Assembly: GCF_051622035.1 (NCBI RefSeq)
Contig: NC_135355.1
Coordinates: 19,895,486 to 19,959,485, forward strand
Reading direction: 5' to 3'
Source of the DNA: Arctopsyche grandis
Taxonomy: Eukaryota > Arthropoda > Insecta > Trichoptera > Hydropsychidae
DNA length: 64,000 bases
Shown: piece by piece, positions 51,601 to 56,600 of the stretch
How positions within the stretch are numbered: the first letter of the stretch is position 1
Layout of the letters: each line of letters starts with the position of its first letter
Program-made: the position numbers and the translations under genes
Notes under the pieces: generated by a model
What the model saw: the letters and a program-made list of their open reading frames with translations, nothing else
Told to the model about the DNA's origin: nothing
Database searches by the model: none

Positions 51601-53668
51601 ACCTACATATGTATGTACATATAAGGGGAGGTACCATTTCCAATCAACTTAAAAATTTGAAAAAAAATTACATCGTGTCGATAAGAATTTCAGTACCCGA
51701 TACTAAGTTTCAGTTCGATAGGACTAACGGTGTTCAAAAAATCCCCAAAGTACATAGACACACACATTTTTTCTAGATCATGAAAACGGAATCAGTAATC
51801 AATTCCGAGTCAAAATCTCGAGTTGGAATTTTCGCATGATCACAAAACTTCATATATTGTTAGTACATAGATAAAGTAAAAATACTATATATGTACATAA
51901 TGTCCTACAGTTTCAGTTTAACGCATTTACCAGTTTAATAAATTACCAGTACGACTTCAAATTTTGAAAAATATTTGCAGTGTAATGATTAGCATTTCAT
52001 TAACTGATGCAGAGTTTCATTGTGATTACTGTAAAGCCCAGACTCTGAGGGGGCCGTTTATTGTTCAAATGTTGTAAATGCATTGTTAAAGATTTGCCGA
52101 ACCTTTTTTACAAAGCATTTACAACAATTGAACAATAAACGACACGCTTCCGGTCCTACCTCTAGTGATTAGATTCTGAGTAAAGAATTAATGTCATTCG
52201 GATTATCTTCAAAATACACACACGCAGTGGCGGCTTGTCAGTTGCTGTCTCTCTTCGTCACACAGCTTTTCTTAGGGTGACCGTCACCGCACCGAATGTT
52301 AAAAAGTCGAAAATGTTCGTTTACCATGCATACATATGAAAAACAGTTAGTATATGTATATCACAGTGGCGTGCGGTAAAAGTGTCTCTCCCCCCCGTCG
52401 TACATCCTCACTTAATTTGCGCGAGCAGGATACAAAAGGAACAAGAGGAACAGGCCTTTCCTCCCAGATCCTGCGCGCGCACATTAAACAAGGCTTTATG
52501 ACAAAAAGAGAGATAATTTCAAAGCATGCCACTCATATATATTATATATAAATGGTACCGTTTACCATGCACCCTTTTTTTTGATCTTTCGACATAAGAT
52601 CTTTCGATTTTCGATCTTTGCCTTCCGATATTTGCTTTTTCGGGCTTTTCACTTTCGGTCTCGTGAAGTACATAGATCCCTTTTCTTATGCGTGTGCGAG
52701 AACTGTTTCGTTGGAGCGCTAGCAGTCCTCGGAAACTCTGCTCACACAGATGTAACCATGACTGAGCGATAGAGATACAGCATCAAACCAGCCGCCACTG
52801 CATACACGCATAGTGCAACTACGTGTTTAAATACAAATCAGTCAAAATCTCGAGGTCGAATTTTTCTCTAATATATTTATATTTCGTAAAGGCGTATTAT
52901 TGTCATGATTCATACTAGTAAAAGAGACGTAATTTTTCCATTGGAAAAAGTGTCCATAAATATGTATACTAATTTTTATAACATATTTAAAATTATGGTC
53001 ACCAATGCAGTTCAAATGTACACTTAATTGGTTCATTTAAGTTTAAAACTCAACCAATAGAAATATTAAAATACACCTTCGTAAGGGGATAGCAGTGTAC
53101 ATTATGTATGTATATAGCGGTTACCGTCACCGCATCGAAAGATCGAAAAATCGAAAATGTTCGTTTATCATATACATATATATGAAAAGCGGGTAGCATA
53201 CATATCAGTCGCGTGCGGTAAAACTCTCTCCCCCCCCCCCCCCGTCGTCGTATAGCCTCACTTAATTTGCGCGAGCAGGATACAAGAAACAGGTTTTTCC
53301 TCCCGTATCCTGCCCGCGCACATTAAGCAAGGCTGTACGACAAAAACAGAGATAATTTCACCACATGCCACTGATATACATATATACATAGTACCGTTTA
53401 CCATACATAAATTATTTTTGATCTTTCGACTTGAGATCTTTTGATTTTCGATCTTTGCTTTCCGATATTTGCTTTTTCGATCTTTCGACCTTTCGATGCC
53501 GTGATTTAGACCCATGTGTGTAGGTATGTATGTATTAAATATATGTACCTCTAAAGTGGTGAACACAATTTTTTCTATGGACGAAAAGTACTGTTCCCAT
53601 AACAGTTGGGTTTGCTGCCTCATAGCCAATATCCTAGCAGCTCCTACCGACCTCACTAATTCCGGCAC
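10172..53668 (-). CDS. ttv: Exostosin-1 / tout-velu (EXT1) heparan sulfate co-polymerase, C-terminal half, six exons
   Basis: EXT1 is a Golgi type II membrane glycosyltransferase. With EXT2 it elongates heparan sulfate by adding GlcA (GT47 domain) and GlcNAc (GT64 domain). Six minus-strand exons, all with GT donors and AG acceptors and matching phases, encode 368 residues and a stop. Residues 1-40 ([18 protein letters not shown]) are the end of the GT47 exostosin domain. Residues 41-368 are the GT64 domain, with the metal/UDP-sugar-binding LDED (DxD-type) at 185-188, [30 protein letters not shown], the NCED motif (272-275) and a C-terminus [11 protein letters not shown] as in insect ttv. The EXT1 family is about 750 residues long, so the N-terminal half (cytosolic tail, membrane anchor, most of GT47) lies past base 64000. 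I see no frameshift or stop, so the gene looks functional. EXT1 rather than EXT2 or EXTL is supported by the [15 protein letters not shown] and FGYMPL wording. Confidence 0.97.
10353..12198 (-). other. ttv last intron, unique-looking part
   Basis: Intronic sequence between exons 5 and 6. It holds scattered tacatatgta palindromes and one more GC-balanced stretch near 10690-10920. No gene or recognised element was seen. Confidence 0.6.
12199..12500. mobile_element. 302-bp MITE with imperfect inverted repeats, probably TA duplication
   Basis: The left end (gggtgaccatatgttcc) and the reverse complement of the right end (aggtgaccatattttcc) match over most of about 17 bases. A further inner match includes acgggac. 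TA dinucleotides flank both ends (12197-12198, 12501-12502). The interior has no coding. The right end lies 42 bp from the ttv exon 5 splice donor. Confidence 0.65.
12542..12795 (-). CDS. ttv: ttv exon 5 of 6 in window (254 nt)
   Basis: Acceptor gtgtttcag precedes GGT GCT TGG; donor CAG|GTGCAT splits an arginine codon. Encodes [40 protein letters not shown] and [15 protein letters not shown] begins 42 bp into the following intron. Confidence 0.96.
13070..13930. mobile_element. Fold-back-like element built of dispersed TGATCAGTA motifs
   Basis: Between 13070 and 13270 the motifs atcagtaa and gatcagta recur many times. Between 13660 and 13930 the same motifs recur, mostly inverted, with shared stretches such as aaatgatcagta and aatttatcagtaatt. 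The centre (13270-13660) is different and more GC-rich. The exact ends and target duplication were not found. Confidence 0.45.
14000..15715 (-). other. ttv intron, no gene seen
   Basis: Intron between exons 4 and 5. Microsatellite-like tatgtatgtatg runs lie at 14910-14945. A GC-richer block at 15240-15560 is open on the minus strand for 165 codons, but it has no recognisable domain and probably arises from base composition. Confidence 0.5.
15716..16150 (+). mobile_element. tRNA-derived SINE, full copy
   Basis: The head (ccagcagcatagctcgg) contains an A-box-like tagctcggacgttaag and, about 45 bases later, a B-box-like gggttctatccc, as in RNA polymerase III promoters of tRNA-derived SINEs. It is followed by a core (gtttcctatcagagtttgcc, then ctgatttcattg and aaacggttcc) shared with copies at 22290, 24590, 37550, 46160 and 46510. 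The 3' end carries ggatttacctgtaaggcctt and an A-rich tail of aataaa-type units. Confidence 0.75.
16279..16745 (+). pseudogene. Tc1/mariner transposase N-terminal relic
   Basis: A TA dinucleotide precedes cagtgagcgacaaaaaggt, a Tc1-type terminus. Downstream (from about 16485) the translation reads [20 protein letters not shown], and later [15 protein letters not shown] in another frame. These resemble the paired-type helix-turn-helix and the SGRP-like linker of Tc1 transposases. The frame is broken and no catalytic domain follows. Confidence 0.6.
16799..17240 (+). pseudogene. hAT transposase C-terminal relic (ZBED/SCAND3-like)
   Basis: Starts at cagcggttcccacccgtgg, a hAT-type CAGNGGTT terminus. 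Around 16990-17190 the forward frames give [23 protein letters not shown] and [10 protein letters not shown], which resemble the region before the hAT dimerisation domain in ZBED/SCAND3-type transposases. Stops and frameshifts are present. The right terminus was not found. Confidence 0.55.
17723..19646 (-). mobile_element. hAT element, 1924 bp, decayed, with 8-bp target duplication
   Basis: The left end is cagggttttttt; the reverse complement of the right end is cagggctttttttc. The flanking octamers are tatgtagg (17715-17722) and tatgtaag (19647-19654), matching at 7 of 8. A ggtgccggaac block lies close to both ends. CAGGG termini with 8-bp duplications are the known hAT signature. The right edge abuts an RTE fragment at 19662-19794. 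Confidence 0.88.
17987..19490 (-). pseudogene. hAT transposase pseudogene, KIAA1586-like type
   Basis: The minus strand translates in pieces. Around 18545-18720 it reads [19 protein letters not shown], then [20 protein letters not shown] and [11 protein letters not shown]. Near 18860-18920 FYGMTED, and at 17987-18190 [20 protein letters not shown]. This wording resembles the hAT-derived KIAA1586-like protein family. Numerous stops and frameshifts break it. The N-terminal part near 19380-19480 ([20 protein letters not shown]) looks like the acidic leader before a zinc finger. It can no longer make an active transposase. Confidence 0.75.
19662..19794 (+). pseudogene. Internal fragment of the RTE reverse transcriptase gene
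   Basis: Translates as [20 protein letters not shown], then [18 protein letters not shown], matching residues around [20 protein letters not shown] in the RTE protein at 29938-31875 but in the opposite orientation. It has a one-codon deletion and a 2-bp insertion. Neither end of the RTE is present, so it was truncated on both sides or split by the hAT next to it. Confidence 0.85.
20481..21290 (+). repeat. Interspersed repeat family A, copy 1
   Basis: Shares with 40858-41519 and 51248-51885 a non-coding block with the landmarks gtaaactgccacttccggtt, aaaaaacctcgattctct, aaggggaggtacc and gataggactaacg. All copies end near acataRataaagtaaaaat. Common 3' ends suggest retrotransposition. This copy holds an extra minisatellite at 21015-21165. 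Confidence 0.8.
21015..21165. repeat. About 26-bp minisatellite, about six units
   Basis: Units of tttatttaagatttaatt plus a T-rich spacer, repeated about six times with small changes. Absent from the other two copies of family A. Confidence 0.9.
21578..21606. repeat. (CA)n microsatellite
   Basis: About 14 CA units. Confidence 0.95.
21607..24213. other. ttv intron, no gene; SINE core fragment at 22290-22385
   Basis: Bases 22290-22385 resemble the SINE core (gatcgtttctatcaaagttt, then ctgatttaattgttgaaac). The rest is AT-rich intron with a somewhat GC-balanced part at 21740-22040. Confidence 0.5.
24214..24270 (-). repeat. SINE 3'-end fragment
   Basis: The reverse complement reads gggatttacctgtaaggcct, then tcctggtatatatgtaaata and an aaat-repeat tail, the same 3' end as the SINE at 15716-16150. 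Confidence 0.75.
24349..24474. mobile_element. Small palindromic MITE, copy 1
   Basis: The ends acaccgga and tccggtga are inverted. The centre pairs tgttgtaaat with atttacaac. The core (ggttcggcaaatctttaac) recurs inverted at 52046-52155. Confidence 0.6.
24590..24992 (-). mobile_element. tRNA-derived SINE, minus orientation
   Basis: On the minus strand the head ccagcagcgtagactagtta is followed by a canonical B box ggttcgattcc (24930-24920). Then comes gtttgtgactccaggtcaat, the core agtttgccaattttt, gaaacggttcctgtaaaatt and an A-rich tail at about 24590. The head differs from the copy at 15716 but the core is the same. Confidence 0.8.
24993..28306. other. ttv intron, no gene seen
   Basis: Mostly AT-rich. 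GC-richer islands lie at 26640-26880 (with a G-run at 26655-26668) and 27150-27240. Short frames here have no recognisable domain. Confidence 0.5.
28307..28487 (-). CDS. ttv: ttv exon 4 of 6 in window (181 nt), DxD exon
   Basis: Acceptor ttttttttttcag; donor AAG|GTAATT. Encodes [15 protein letters not shown], then [20 protein letters not shown] and [23 protein letters not shown] is the metal-binding DxD-type motif of GT64. The intron between this exon and the previous one is only 74 bp. Confidence 0.96.
28562..28671 (-). CDS. ttv: ttv exon 3 of 6 in window (110 nt)
   Basis: Acceptor tttttag precedes ATA TTG ATC; donor GG|GTGATT splits a glycine codon. Encodes [19 protein letters not shown] ... 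DASVYSPG, the first beta strand of GT64 with a proline-rich loop. Confidence 0.93.
29526..29600 (+). mobile_element. Terminal fragment of the TIR family seen at 3037-4038
   Basis: tggtgcgtatgcaccaggcc and the later aaccagtagcgt match the terminus of the 3037-4038 element. It is preceded by TTA, fitting a TWA target. The opposite end was not found. Confidence 0.6.
29924..31941 (-). mobile_element. RTE-clade non-LTR retrotransposon, 5'-truncated, 13-bp target duplication
   Basis: The 13-mer aaataaacaatat occurs at 29911-29923 and again at 31942-31954, exactly flanking the insert. The 3' end (low coordinate) is a run of TGA trinucleotides that also supplies the stop codon, and there is almost no 3' UTR. 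Such short 3' ends with tandem repeats are known for the RTE clade. The 5' part, with the apurinic endonuclease, is missing, as expected of incomplete reverse transcription. Confidence 0.92.
29938..31875 (-). CDS. RTE-type reverse transcriptase, endonuclease part missing
   Basis: The frame is open from near the truncation point (about 31925; the annotated first codon is TTG, so no true start is implied) to TGA at 29938, about 645 codons. A linker (about 1-140) is followed by the RT domain with [11 protein letters not shown] (162-172), [20 protein letters not shown] (211-230), the palm residues FVDYEKAFD (291-299), GVRQGD (348-353) and the catalytic FADD (390-393). The C-terminal part has [10 protein letters not shown] and GHVARR, typical of insect RTE-like proteins. 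No internal stop is present over nearly 2 kb, so the insertion is young. It cannot move by itself because it lacks the endonuclease and a 5' promoter. It lies in the ttv intron in the same orientation as ttv. Confidence 0.92.
   Translation of the reverse strand: MNTVISSVLTSTGKKLGGFRKQIKLSKISAETKNLIKHKRNLDRDNNKQEYNLVNKEIKKRIVRDVRDFNSKLIENTIKNNRSLKKCKQDLFLGKNQMIAIRSESGVIIRNREEIIDRVYTFYAKLYENDNGQFPALESTHGQRVPAVLPSEVEAALKTAKNGKTPGEDNIPIDLLKCGGPPLINILARLFSKCIQNQAIPEGWNNATIILIHKKGDKSDIKNYRPISLLSAVYKLFTKVITERLKNILDENQPIEQAGFRANFSTMDHLQVVGELIERANEYQRPLCLGFVDYEKAFDTVSHNAVLNALKTQGVPEPYVGLLAAIYKNATASVKIFSGTDRFSIGKGVRQGDTISPKLFNAVLEGVFRKLDWDTAGVSINGRFLSHLRFADDIVLVARDSADLLIRLTQLDRESRKVGLKINVDKTKLMFNSYCMPDSIPLDDKPVEVVNNYLYLGQIIDMSGSKNEEIKRRMKLGWSAFGRMNAVFKSKMPLCLKKRIFDQCVLPVMTYGCETWTLNAKMQNKIQCTQRSMERCMLGITRKDRKRNTWVRNMTRVVDIVDRVKRLKWQWAGHVARRMDERWTKEVLEWYPREGKRVKGRPQGRWVNEIRKMCGMRWMSVAQNRDEWKRVGEAFIQQWMANGCK
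32010..32245 (+). mobile_element. Helitron-like 3' fragment
   Basis: Hairpin CCCGTTGA/TCAACGGG at 32217-32234, then cccaaaa and CTAG (32242-32245). The upstream sequence resembles the interior of 4085-4810. The base after CTAG is C instead of T. Confidence 0.5.
32298..32942 (+). mobile_element. Helitron-like nonautonomous element
   Basis: The 5' part closely matches 4085-4260 (aaacattaattgaaatttt, then aattataataattttattta). The 3' part matches 61915-62301. It ends with hairpin CCCGTT/AACGGG (32912-32931), gcataaaa and CTAG (32939-32942), then T. No Rep/helicase coding. It also holds tttgccttccgatatttgc, shared with 52614-52640 and 53455-53475. Confidence 0.55.
33130..33243 (+). mobile_element. 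Helitron-like 3' fragment
   Basis: Hairpin CGATGA/TCATCG (33215-33230), gggtacaaca and CTAG (33240-33243), then T. The upstream limit was not determined. Confidence 0.45.
33244..35155. other. ttv intron, no gene seen
   Basis: AT-rich with some GC-balanced patches at 33700-33860 and 33950-34190. tacatatgtatgtac palindromes near 33890-33930 and 34620-34680. Confidence 0.5.
35156..35416 (-). CDS. ttv: ttv exon 2 of 6 in window (87 codons, phase 0/0)
   Basis: Acceptor ttttccag precedes ATA ATT GCT; donor AGA|GTGAGT. Encodes [10 protein letters not shown] ... [15 protein letters not shown] ... [12 protein letters not shown] ... SRYIHR, the linker and start of GT64. Confidence 0.93.
35967..37329. 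mobile_element. Mutator-like (MULE) element, 1363 bp, with iterated terminal inverted repeats
   Basis: An exact 9-bp duplication aattattat flanks the element (35958-35966 and 37330-37338). Nine to eleven bp is the known MULE duplication size. The left end is ggatgtggctat and the reverse complement of the right end is ggttgtggctat. Each terminus then carries tandem subrepeats. On the left there are three exact-length 33-bp units (35986-36018, 36019-36051, 36052-36084), acagtatcgacgaattattg plus a 13-base remainder. On the right, inverted diverged units lie between about 37226 and 37311. The interior encodes a SWIM zinc-finger frame. Confidence 0.85.
36514..36882 (+). CDS. SWIM zinc-finger protein, remnant of a MULE transposase C-terminus
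   Basis: This 122-codon frame inside the Mutator-like element holds a SWIM motif: C45, C47, C57 and H59 in the order CxCx9CxH ([20 protein letters not shown]). It is followed by [10 protein letters not shown], as in SWIM domains of MULE and ZSWIM3-like proteins. SWIM domains bind nucleic acid or protein and sit after the catalytic domain in MULE transposases. The MULE catalytic DDE domain is absent from the rest of the element. The frame is intact from the ATG to a TAA at 36880-36882. It may be only the surviving 3' end of a deleted transposase gene, or a short expressed product; the sequence does not decide. Confidence 0.65.
   Translation: MQLYHRSLKLLFIYKANMPIKENGKVWENFKDGSSKRYYTPPENCTCSFWKSYNFPCRHILFVREERKIDAFPEVCFHQRYKNQDIEVEFRIDSNSDEEFLISGLSLFNQTQHSLKTIVQNQ
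37975..38170. repeat. Dispersed repeat fragments
   Basis: Bases 37975-38062 resemble 1590-1690 (tagccgatacaac, then aattcaaaacaattt). Bases 38080-38170 resemble 63072-63170 (tgcatgctcatttcga, then gagatattcatggggtt). Confidence 0.7.
38500..38622. repeat. About 55-bp-arm inverted repeat (hairpin)
   Basis: The left arm begins gcggagactaatcaatcgtt and contains gacccactgcattcgaatat. The reverse complement of the right arm begins agcggagactattcaatctt and contains ggcccactgaattcaaatat. The loop is short. Probably a small palindromic MITE. Confidence 0.75.
38623..40857. other. ttv intron, no gene seen
   Basis: AT-rich sequence with tacatatgta palindromes. Nothing recognised. Confidence 0.5.
40858..41519 (+). 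repeat. Interspersed repeat family A, copy 2
   Basis: Same block order as copies at 20481 and 51248 and the same 3' end (acatagataaagtaaaaat). It lacks the minisatellite of copy 1. Confidence 0.8.
41520..43044. other. ttv intron, no gene seen
   Basis: A more GC-balanced block at 41690-42095 is open for 96 codons on the plus strand but shows no domain. The rest is AT-rich. Confidence 0.5.
43045..44376 (-). mobile_element. hAT element, 1332 bp, BED-type, decayed, with 8-bp target duplication
   Basis: The left end is cagtggtgtccaaaattatt. The reverse complement of the right end is cagcgatttccaaactatag. The flanking octamers are gtttacgg (43037-43044) and ctttacgg (44377-44384), matching at 7 of 8. 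The left interior has a C-run at 43108-43117. It carries only a BED-finger remnant, so it is internally deleted. Confidence 0.8.
43867..44150 (-). pseudogene. BED zinc-finger N-terminus of a hAT transposase (ZBED/SCAND3-like)
   Basis: The minus strand reads [11 protein letters not shown], a stop, then (44076-43867) [40 protein letters not shown] and [12 protein letters not shown]. The CxxH/H pattern (LLC ... KRHLEIMH) and the wording KPIDFFQRK are typical of the BED finger and following helix in SCAND3/ZBED-type hAT proteins. The RNase H-like and dimerisation domains are missing. Confidence 0.75.
44377..45718. other. ttv intron, no gene seen
   Basis: AT-rich, no recognised coding or repeat feature. 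Confidence 0.5.
45719..45961 (-). mobile_element. Short nonautonomous Helitron-like element (243 bp)
   Basis: On the minus strand it starts TCTAATATATAATTTCG after A and ends gcgaagccgggtaaaacaa then CTAG before T. TC start, CTAG end and insertion between A and T fit Helitrons. A GCGAAGCCGGG block just before the 3' end is widespread in insect genomes. No coding. Confidence 0.55.
46130..46660. repeat. Two SINE core segments in inverted orientation
   Basis: Bases 46130-46230 (minus) and 46497-46660 (plus) both carry gatcgtttcctatcagagt and gacatcctagtcgatc. They face each other across about 270 bp, so the transcript could fold back. The plus-strand copy continues into ggtggcctataata, also seen near 1460-1480. 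Confidence 0.7.
46661..47799. other. ttv intron; SINE-like tRNA head at about 47153-47230
   Basis: Bases 47153-47230 show an A-box-like gagcggtcggtagagcg and a B-box-like gggattcaagatc, without a tRNA cloverleaf. A GC-rich patch lies at 46850-46935. A T-rich tract lies at 47410-47515. Confidence 0.4.
47800..47992 (+). pseudogene. C-terminal end of Jockey ORF1 (gag-like)
   Basis: In frame it reads [20 protein letters not shown], then [20 protein letters not shown] and [16 protein letters not shown], and stops with TAA at 47990-47992. It overlaps the ORF2 start at 47983 by ten bases, as expected if ORF2 is reached by reinitiation. Upstream the frame meets a stop near 47798, which marks the truncated end. 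Confidence 0.65.
47983..50729 (+). pseudogene. Jockey ORF2 (endonuclease-reverse transcriptase), broken
   Basis: From ATG 47983: an apurinic-type endonuclease domain with [31 protein letters not shown] and [11 protein letters not shown]. Then the reverse transcriptase with [20 protein letters not shown], the palm [26 protein letters not shown] and the catalytic TYADDTAF, and a C-terminal part [35 protein letters not shown]. Breaks: a frameshift in an A-run at about 48735-48765, an in-frame TAA at 49496-49498, a frameshift or small insertion at about 50126-50145, and an in-frame TAA at 50340-50342. Motifs are otherwise well kept, so decay is moderate. Intact Jockey ORF2 proteins are about 900 residues; the sum here is close to that. 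Confidence 0.9.
50851..51247 (+). repeat. Possible 5' extension of repeat family A
   Basis: Contains several cacttccggttt and ctacttccggttt motifs like those in family A and runs directly into copy 3. The other copies lack this part. Confidence 0.45.
51248..51885 (+). repeat. Interspersed repeat family A, copy 3
   Basis: Same landmarks and 3' end (acatagataaagtaaaaat) as copies 1 and 2, with a small internal tacatatgtatg insertion near 51605. Confidence 0.8.
52046..52155. mobile_element. Small palindromic MITE, copy 2 (inverted relative to copy 1)
   Basis: cgtttattgttcaa and ttgaacaataaacg form the ends. The core gttaaagatttgccgaacc is the reverse complement of that at 24349-24474. Confidence 0.65.
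52225..52800. mobile_element. hAT-type nonautonomous element, 576 bp, 8-bp target duplication
   Basis: Perfect 11-bp inverted termini CAGTGGCGGCT/AGCCGCCACTG. The flanking octamers are cacacacg (52217-52224) and catacacg (52801-52808), 7 of 8 matching. Its interior (about 52277-52640) is a copy of the 53126-53504 element, including a further small inner element at 52364-52534. Confidence 0.85.
52364..52534. mobile_element. Inner hAT-like MITE, copy 1
   Basis: Begins cagtggcgtgcggtaaaa; the reverse complement of its end is gagtggcatgctttgaaat. It contains a C-run. The homologous copy is at 53206-53373, where the right end is ccacatgccactg. Confidence 0.55.
53126..53504. mobile_element. TIR element, 379 bp, carrying the inner MITE copy 2 (53206-53373)
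   Basis: The left end gtcaccgcatcgaaagatcg pairs with the right end, whose reverse complement is atcacggcatcgaaaggtcg. Iterated cgatcttt motifs fill the right side. Its sequence is duplicated inside 52225-52800. It ends 45 bp from ttv exon 53549-53668. Confidence 0.65.
53549..53668 (-). CDS. ttv: ttv exon 1 of 6 in window (40 codons, phase 0/0)
   Basis: Acceptor ttctttcag precedes GTG CCG GAA; donor GAG|GTACAT. Encodes [20 protein letters not shown] ... IVFTTLE, the end of the exostosin (GT47) domain. Confidence 0.95.
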
Positions 53669-56600
53669 CTGAAAGAATAAAAGAAAAAGTTATTATGATC
53701 GTTTTAATGTATTAATACAATACATACAAAAAACAATAGGTACATTTTAAACAAAAGGCACAATTGAGACGTTTTATACATTTTTTTTCTTAGATTTTCT
53801 TCCGAACCGGTGAAACAATTGCCTTCTCGACTATCTTCAAGAAAATTAAATGTGTCAGTGTTGAGGGGGTTAGGAGGGTGGATGGAGGTGAGGAAAGAGA
53901 GGTGGTGTCCGCTCTCAGATTATGTCAGCAGATCTGCCTCATTAGCGCGGCAGGCTCCGGTGCTTGACCCGCGTTAAGTTTTTCCTTTAGAAGCCGACTG
54001 GGGGCTCGTTTCATTTTACAAAGGAAAATGTTGAATGGGCACTTTCGCCACCCTCTCGGTCCCTGTCCGTGAATGGGAAAGCCGAGCCATGGCGAGCGAT
54101 TCGACCGACCGGCCGGCCATCTTTAAATCGAGGACGCTTTATAATAAACGCCCGGCCACTTGGGCGATCAGCGAATAAAAAATTTACGTTCTTCCAAGAA
54201 AACTGTGAAAATATCATTATCGAACACGAATACATGACATAAGATTTGTACACTTGAATGTAGACACGACTAATATAAATTTTTATCTTACAATAAAGAT
54301 GTATGTACATATGTACAATAAAGATGTACATACATATGTATGCATACTGGTGACCAGACAATTGAACGTGACGAGATAGCACACGACTTTTAAACACAGG
54401 ATAAAAAGAAATCATTTTTTGTGTTCAGTTGAAATTGAACCATGTATTATACATACATACATATGTATGTACATACATATTTCTACCAAAATGCCATTTT
54501 TAAAGTAATGTTGGTTACAATATAGTTAAGATAAACATTGAATATCATTGATGAGTGAACATTTTGAAAAATTTAATACGATATTTCTTGGTGTTGACTG
54601 GGTGTTTTTCATTCACCATTACTTTTTCAATTATAATTCTAATATAAATCACGTTTCACGGTGAAAAAAGCACAGCAGCGAATTTTGTACTAAAAAATAC
54701 GAATATAAAAAAATAGCATTAGATATTATTAAAATCCGAGTAAAACGAAAGTGAGAAAGAGAATGAGGAAGGAAAAAATCATCAAAAATCTAAATACAAA
54801 AGGGTGTGAGATACAAAAGTTTCACGAGTTCCTATTCAATTTAGCGACGATTGTTATGCAAAACGATACAGTCGCCGAATAATCAGAGACAGCAAATCTT
54901 TTTATTTTACGTTCTCAATAAAGACACCGGTTACAGATAAATTATAAGAGAAAAATTACGAAAACGATTTGACGACGTTGAAAATTTTTATTTAAATAAA
55001 AATCAAACGAAGCGATTTCAAATTCGAGAAATACGATTCTCCGAGAACATTTTTTACCTTGAAGTGAAATATGAAATTGAAATCAAAAAAAGGAAATATA
55101 ATTGAATAAAATATAAACCGATGGAAGTATTGCGTGCGTATGTTATGGACTGTATAAAACGAAAGAGTGCTCTGAAAACGCAATCTGCCTTTATAATGAA
55201 AAACAAACAACGAGTTTTGGGTAACAGGAATTAATTAAGAAAAATTGATTTATATTGGGGGGCGTCGTTTGCTTTCGAAACAATAATTATAAATTCGAAC
55301 AATAAAGAAAACAATTTGAGTTTTTAAGCGTGAAAATACCGAGCAGTCGCCAGATGAAATATATCGATACAATCAATATTTGGCAAACTCGTTTACACCG
55401 AGAGCGAGAGAGAAGTACGCTAAAAGAAAACAGATGATATTTTCATCTTCCATTGAACCTCGTTTGGGCACAAAATTCATCCATAATAAAATTTAATAAA
55501 AAATATTTTCTACAGGAAATTTTAATTTTAAAGTATCTCCAAACCCCACAGAGCAAAGTAGTTATGAAAAGGTTGTTTTTATCATTAACCTTTATTATAC
55601 GTACAGCGTTCACTTTTATTGATCTAATTTAACAAAAGTACATACATATATGAGCTGTAAATTAAAAATCATTGATCAAACAACGCCTACTCTCTCTAAT
55701 TAATCGCAACAAATTTGAATGAAATACCAAACATGAGACACGGTAACTATTATACATATATATATATAATATCATTCGATTATATTAAACCTACACAAAT
55801 TGTGCAGATAACGAGTGTTTGCAACATCAATTATAAAATCGAGGCAACTTTAAAACGGCAGGGGAGCGAGTCAATTTTAATGTACATATGTATGTACACA
55901 CATACATACATACATACATATTATATCAACGATTTTCTTCATTAGCCAACATAGCGCAACACACAAGATTCAAGTATTCAAAGAAAAGAAGTATTTTAAT
56001 GCGGCACAATGGGTAGATTTGTAAACATTCCCCTTTGTTTCAGTCGTACAATAATACTCGGTGGAGCTTTCACACTTGACTTCAAGTTAAGGTCGGAGAA
56101 GGGATGTGGTGGGTATGGGTTGGGAGGTGCTAGATTGATTTCTCGTTCTGGTGCCGCGGGACAAAGGACTGCTCAAGGAGCGTCTCGCCGGAAATTCTAA
56201 TAAGGAGCTCGTTACGGGGCGACTCCGCTCAAACTCCCAAACACCCCCAAGAACTCCTAACCATCAAGTCTTAAGATCTCACTCATTCACCATTTAAAAA
56301 CGGTTTTTAAAAATGTATGATTTTGCGCAGTACAAAACAAGCTTTCATAAATATTTTCCACGCGATACAATTTCCAGCAAGTTTGAATCGGAAGTTTCTT
56401 TGTAAATTCTACTACTCGCAATTATTCACAATAGGCATCCTTCACATCACTCTGTGAGATTTTTTTTAATTATACATATGTACAAATATTACGTTTATAG
56501 AAAATAGTAGTAATAACTTCATAATTCGGATGAAGTGCAATTTATTTTAATGTAATTTTATTCTTTTTTTTAAATCTATCACAGAATACTGGCAGTTTTC

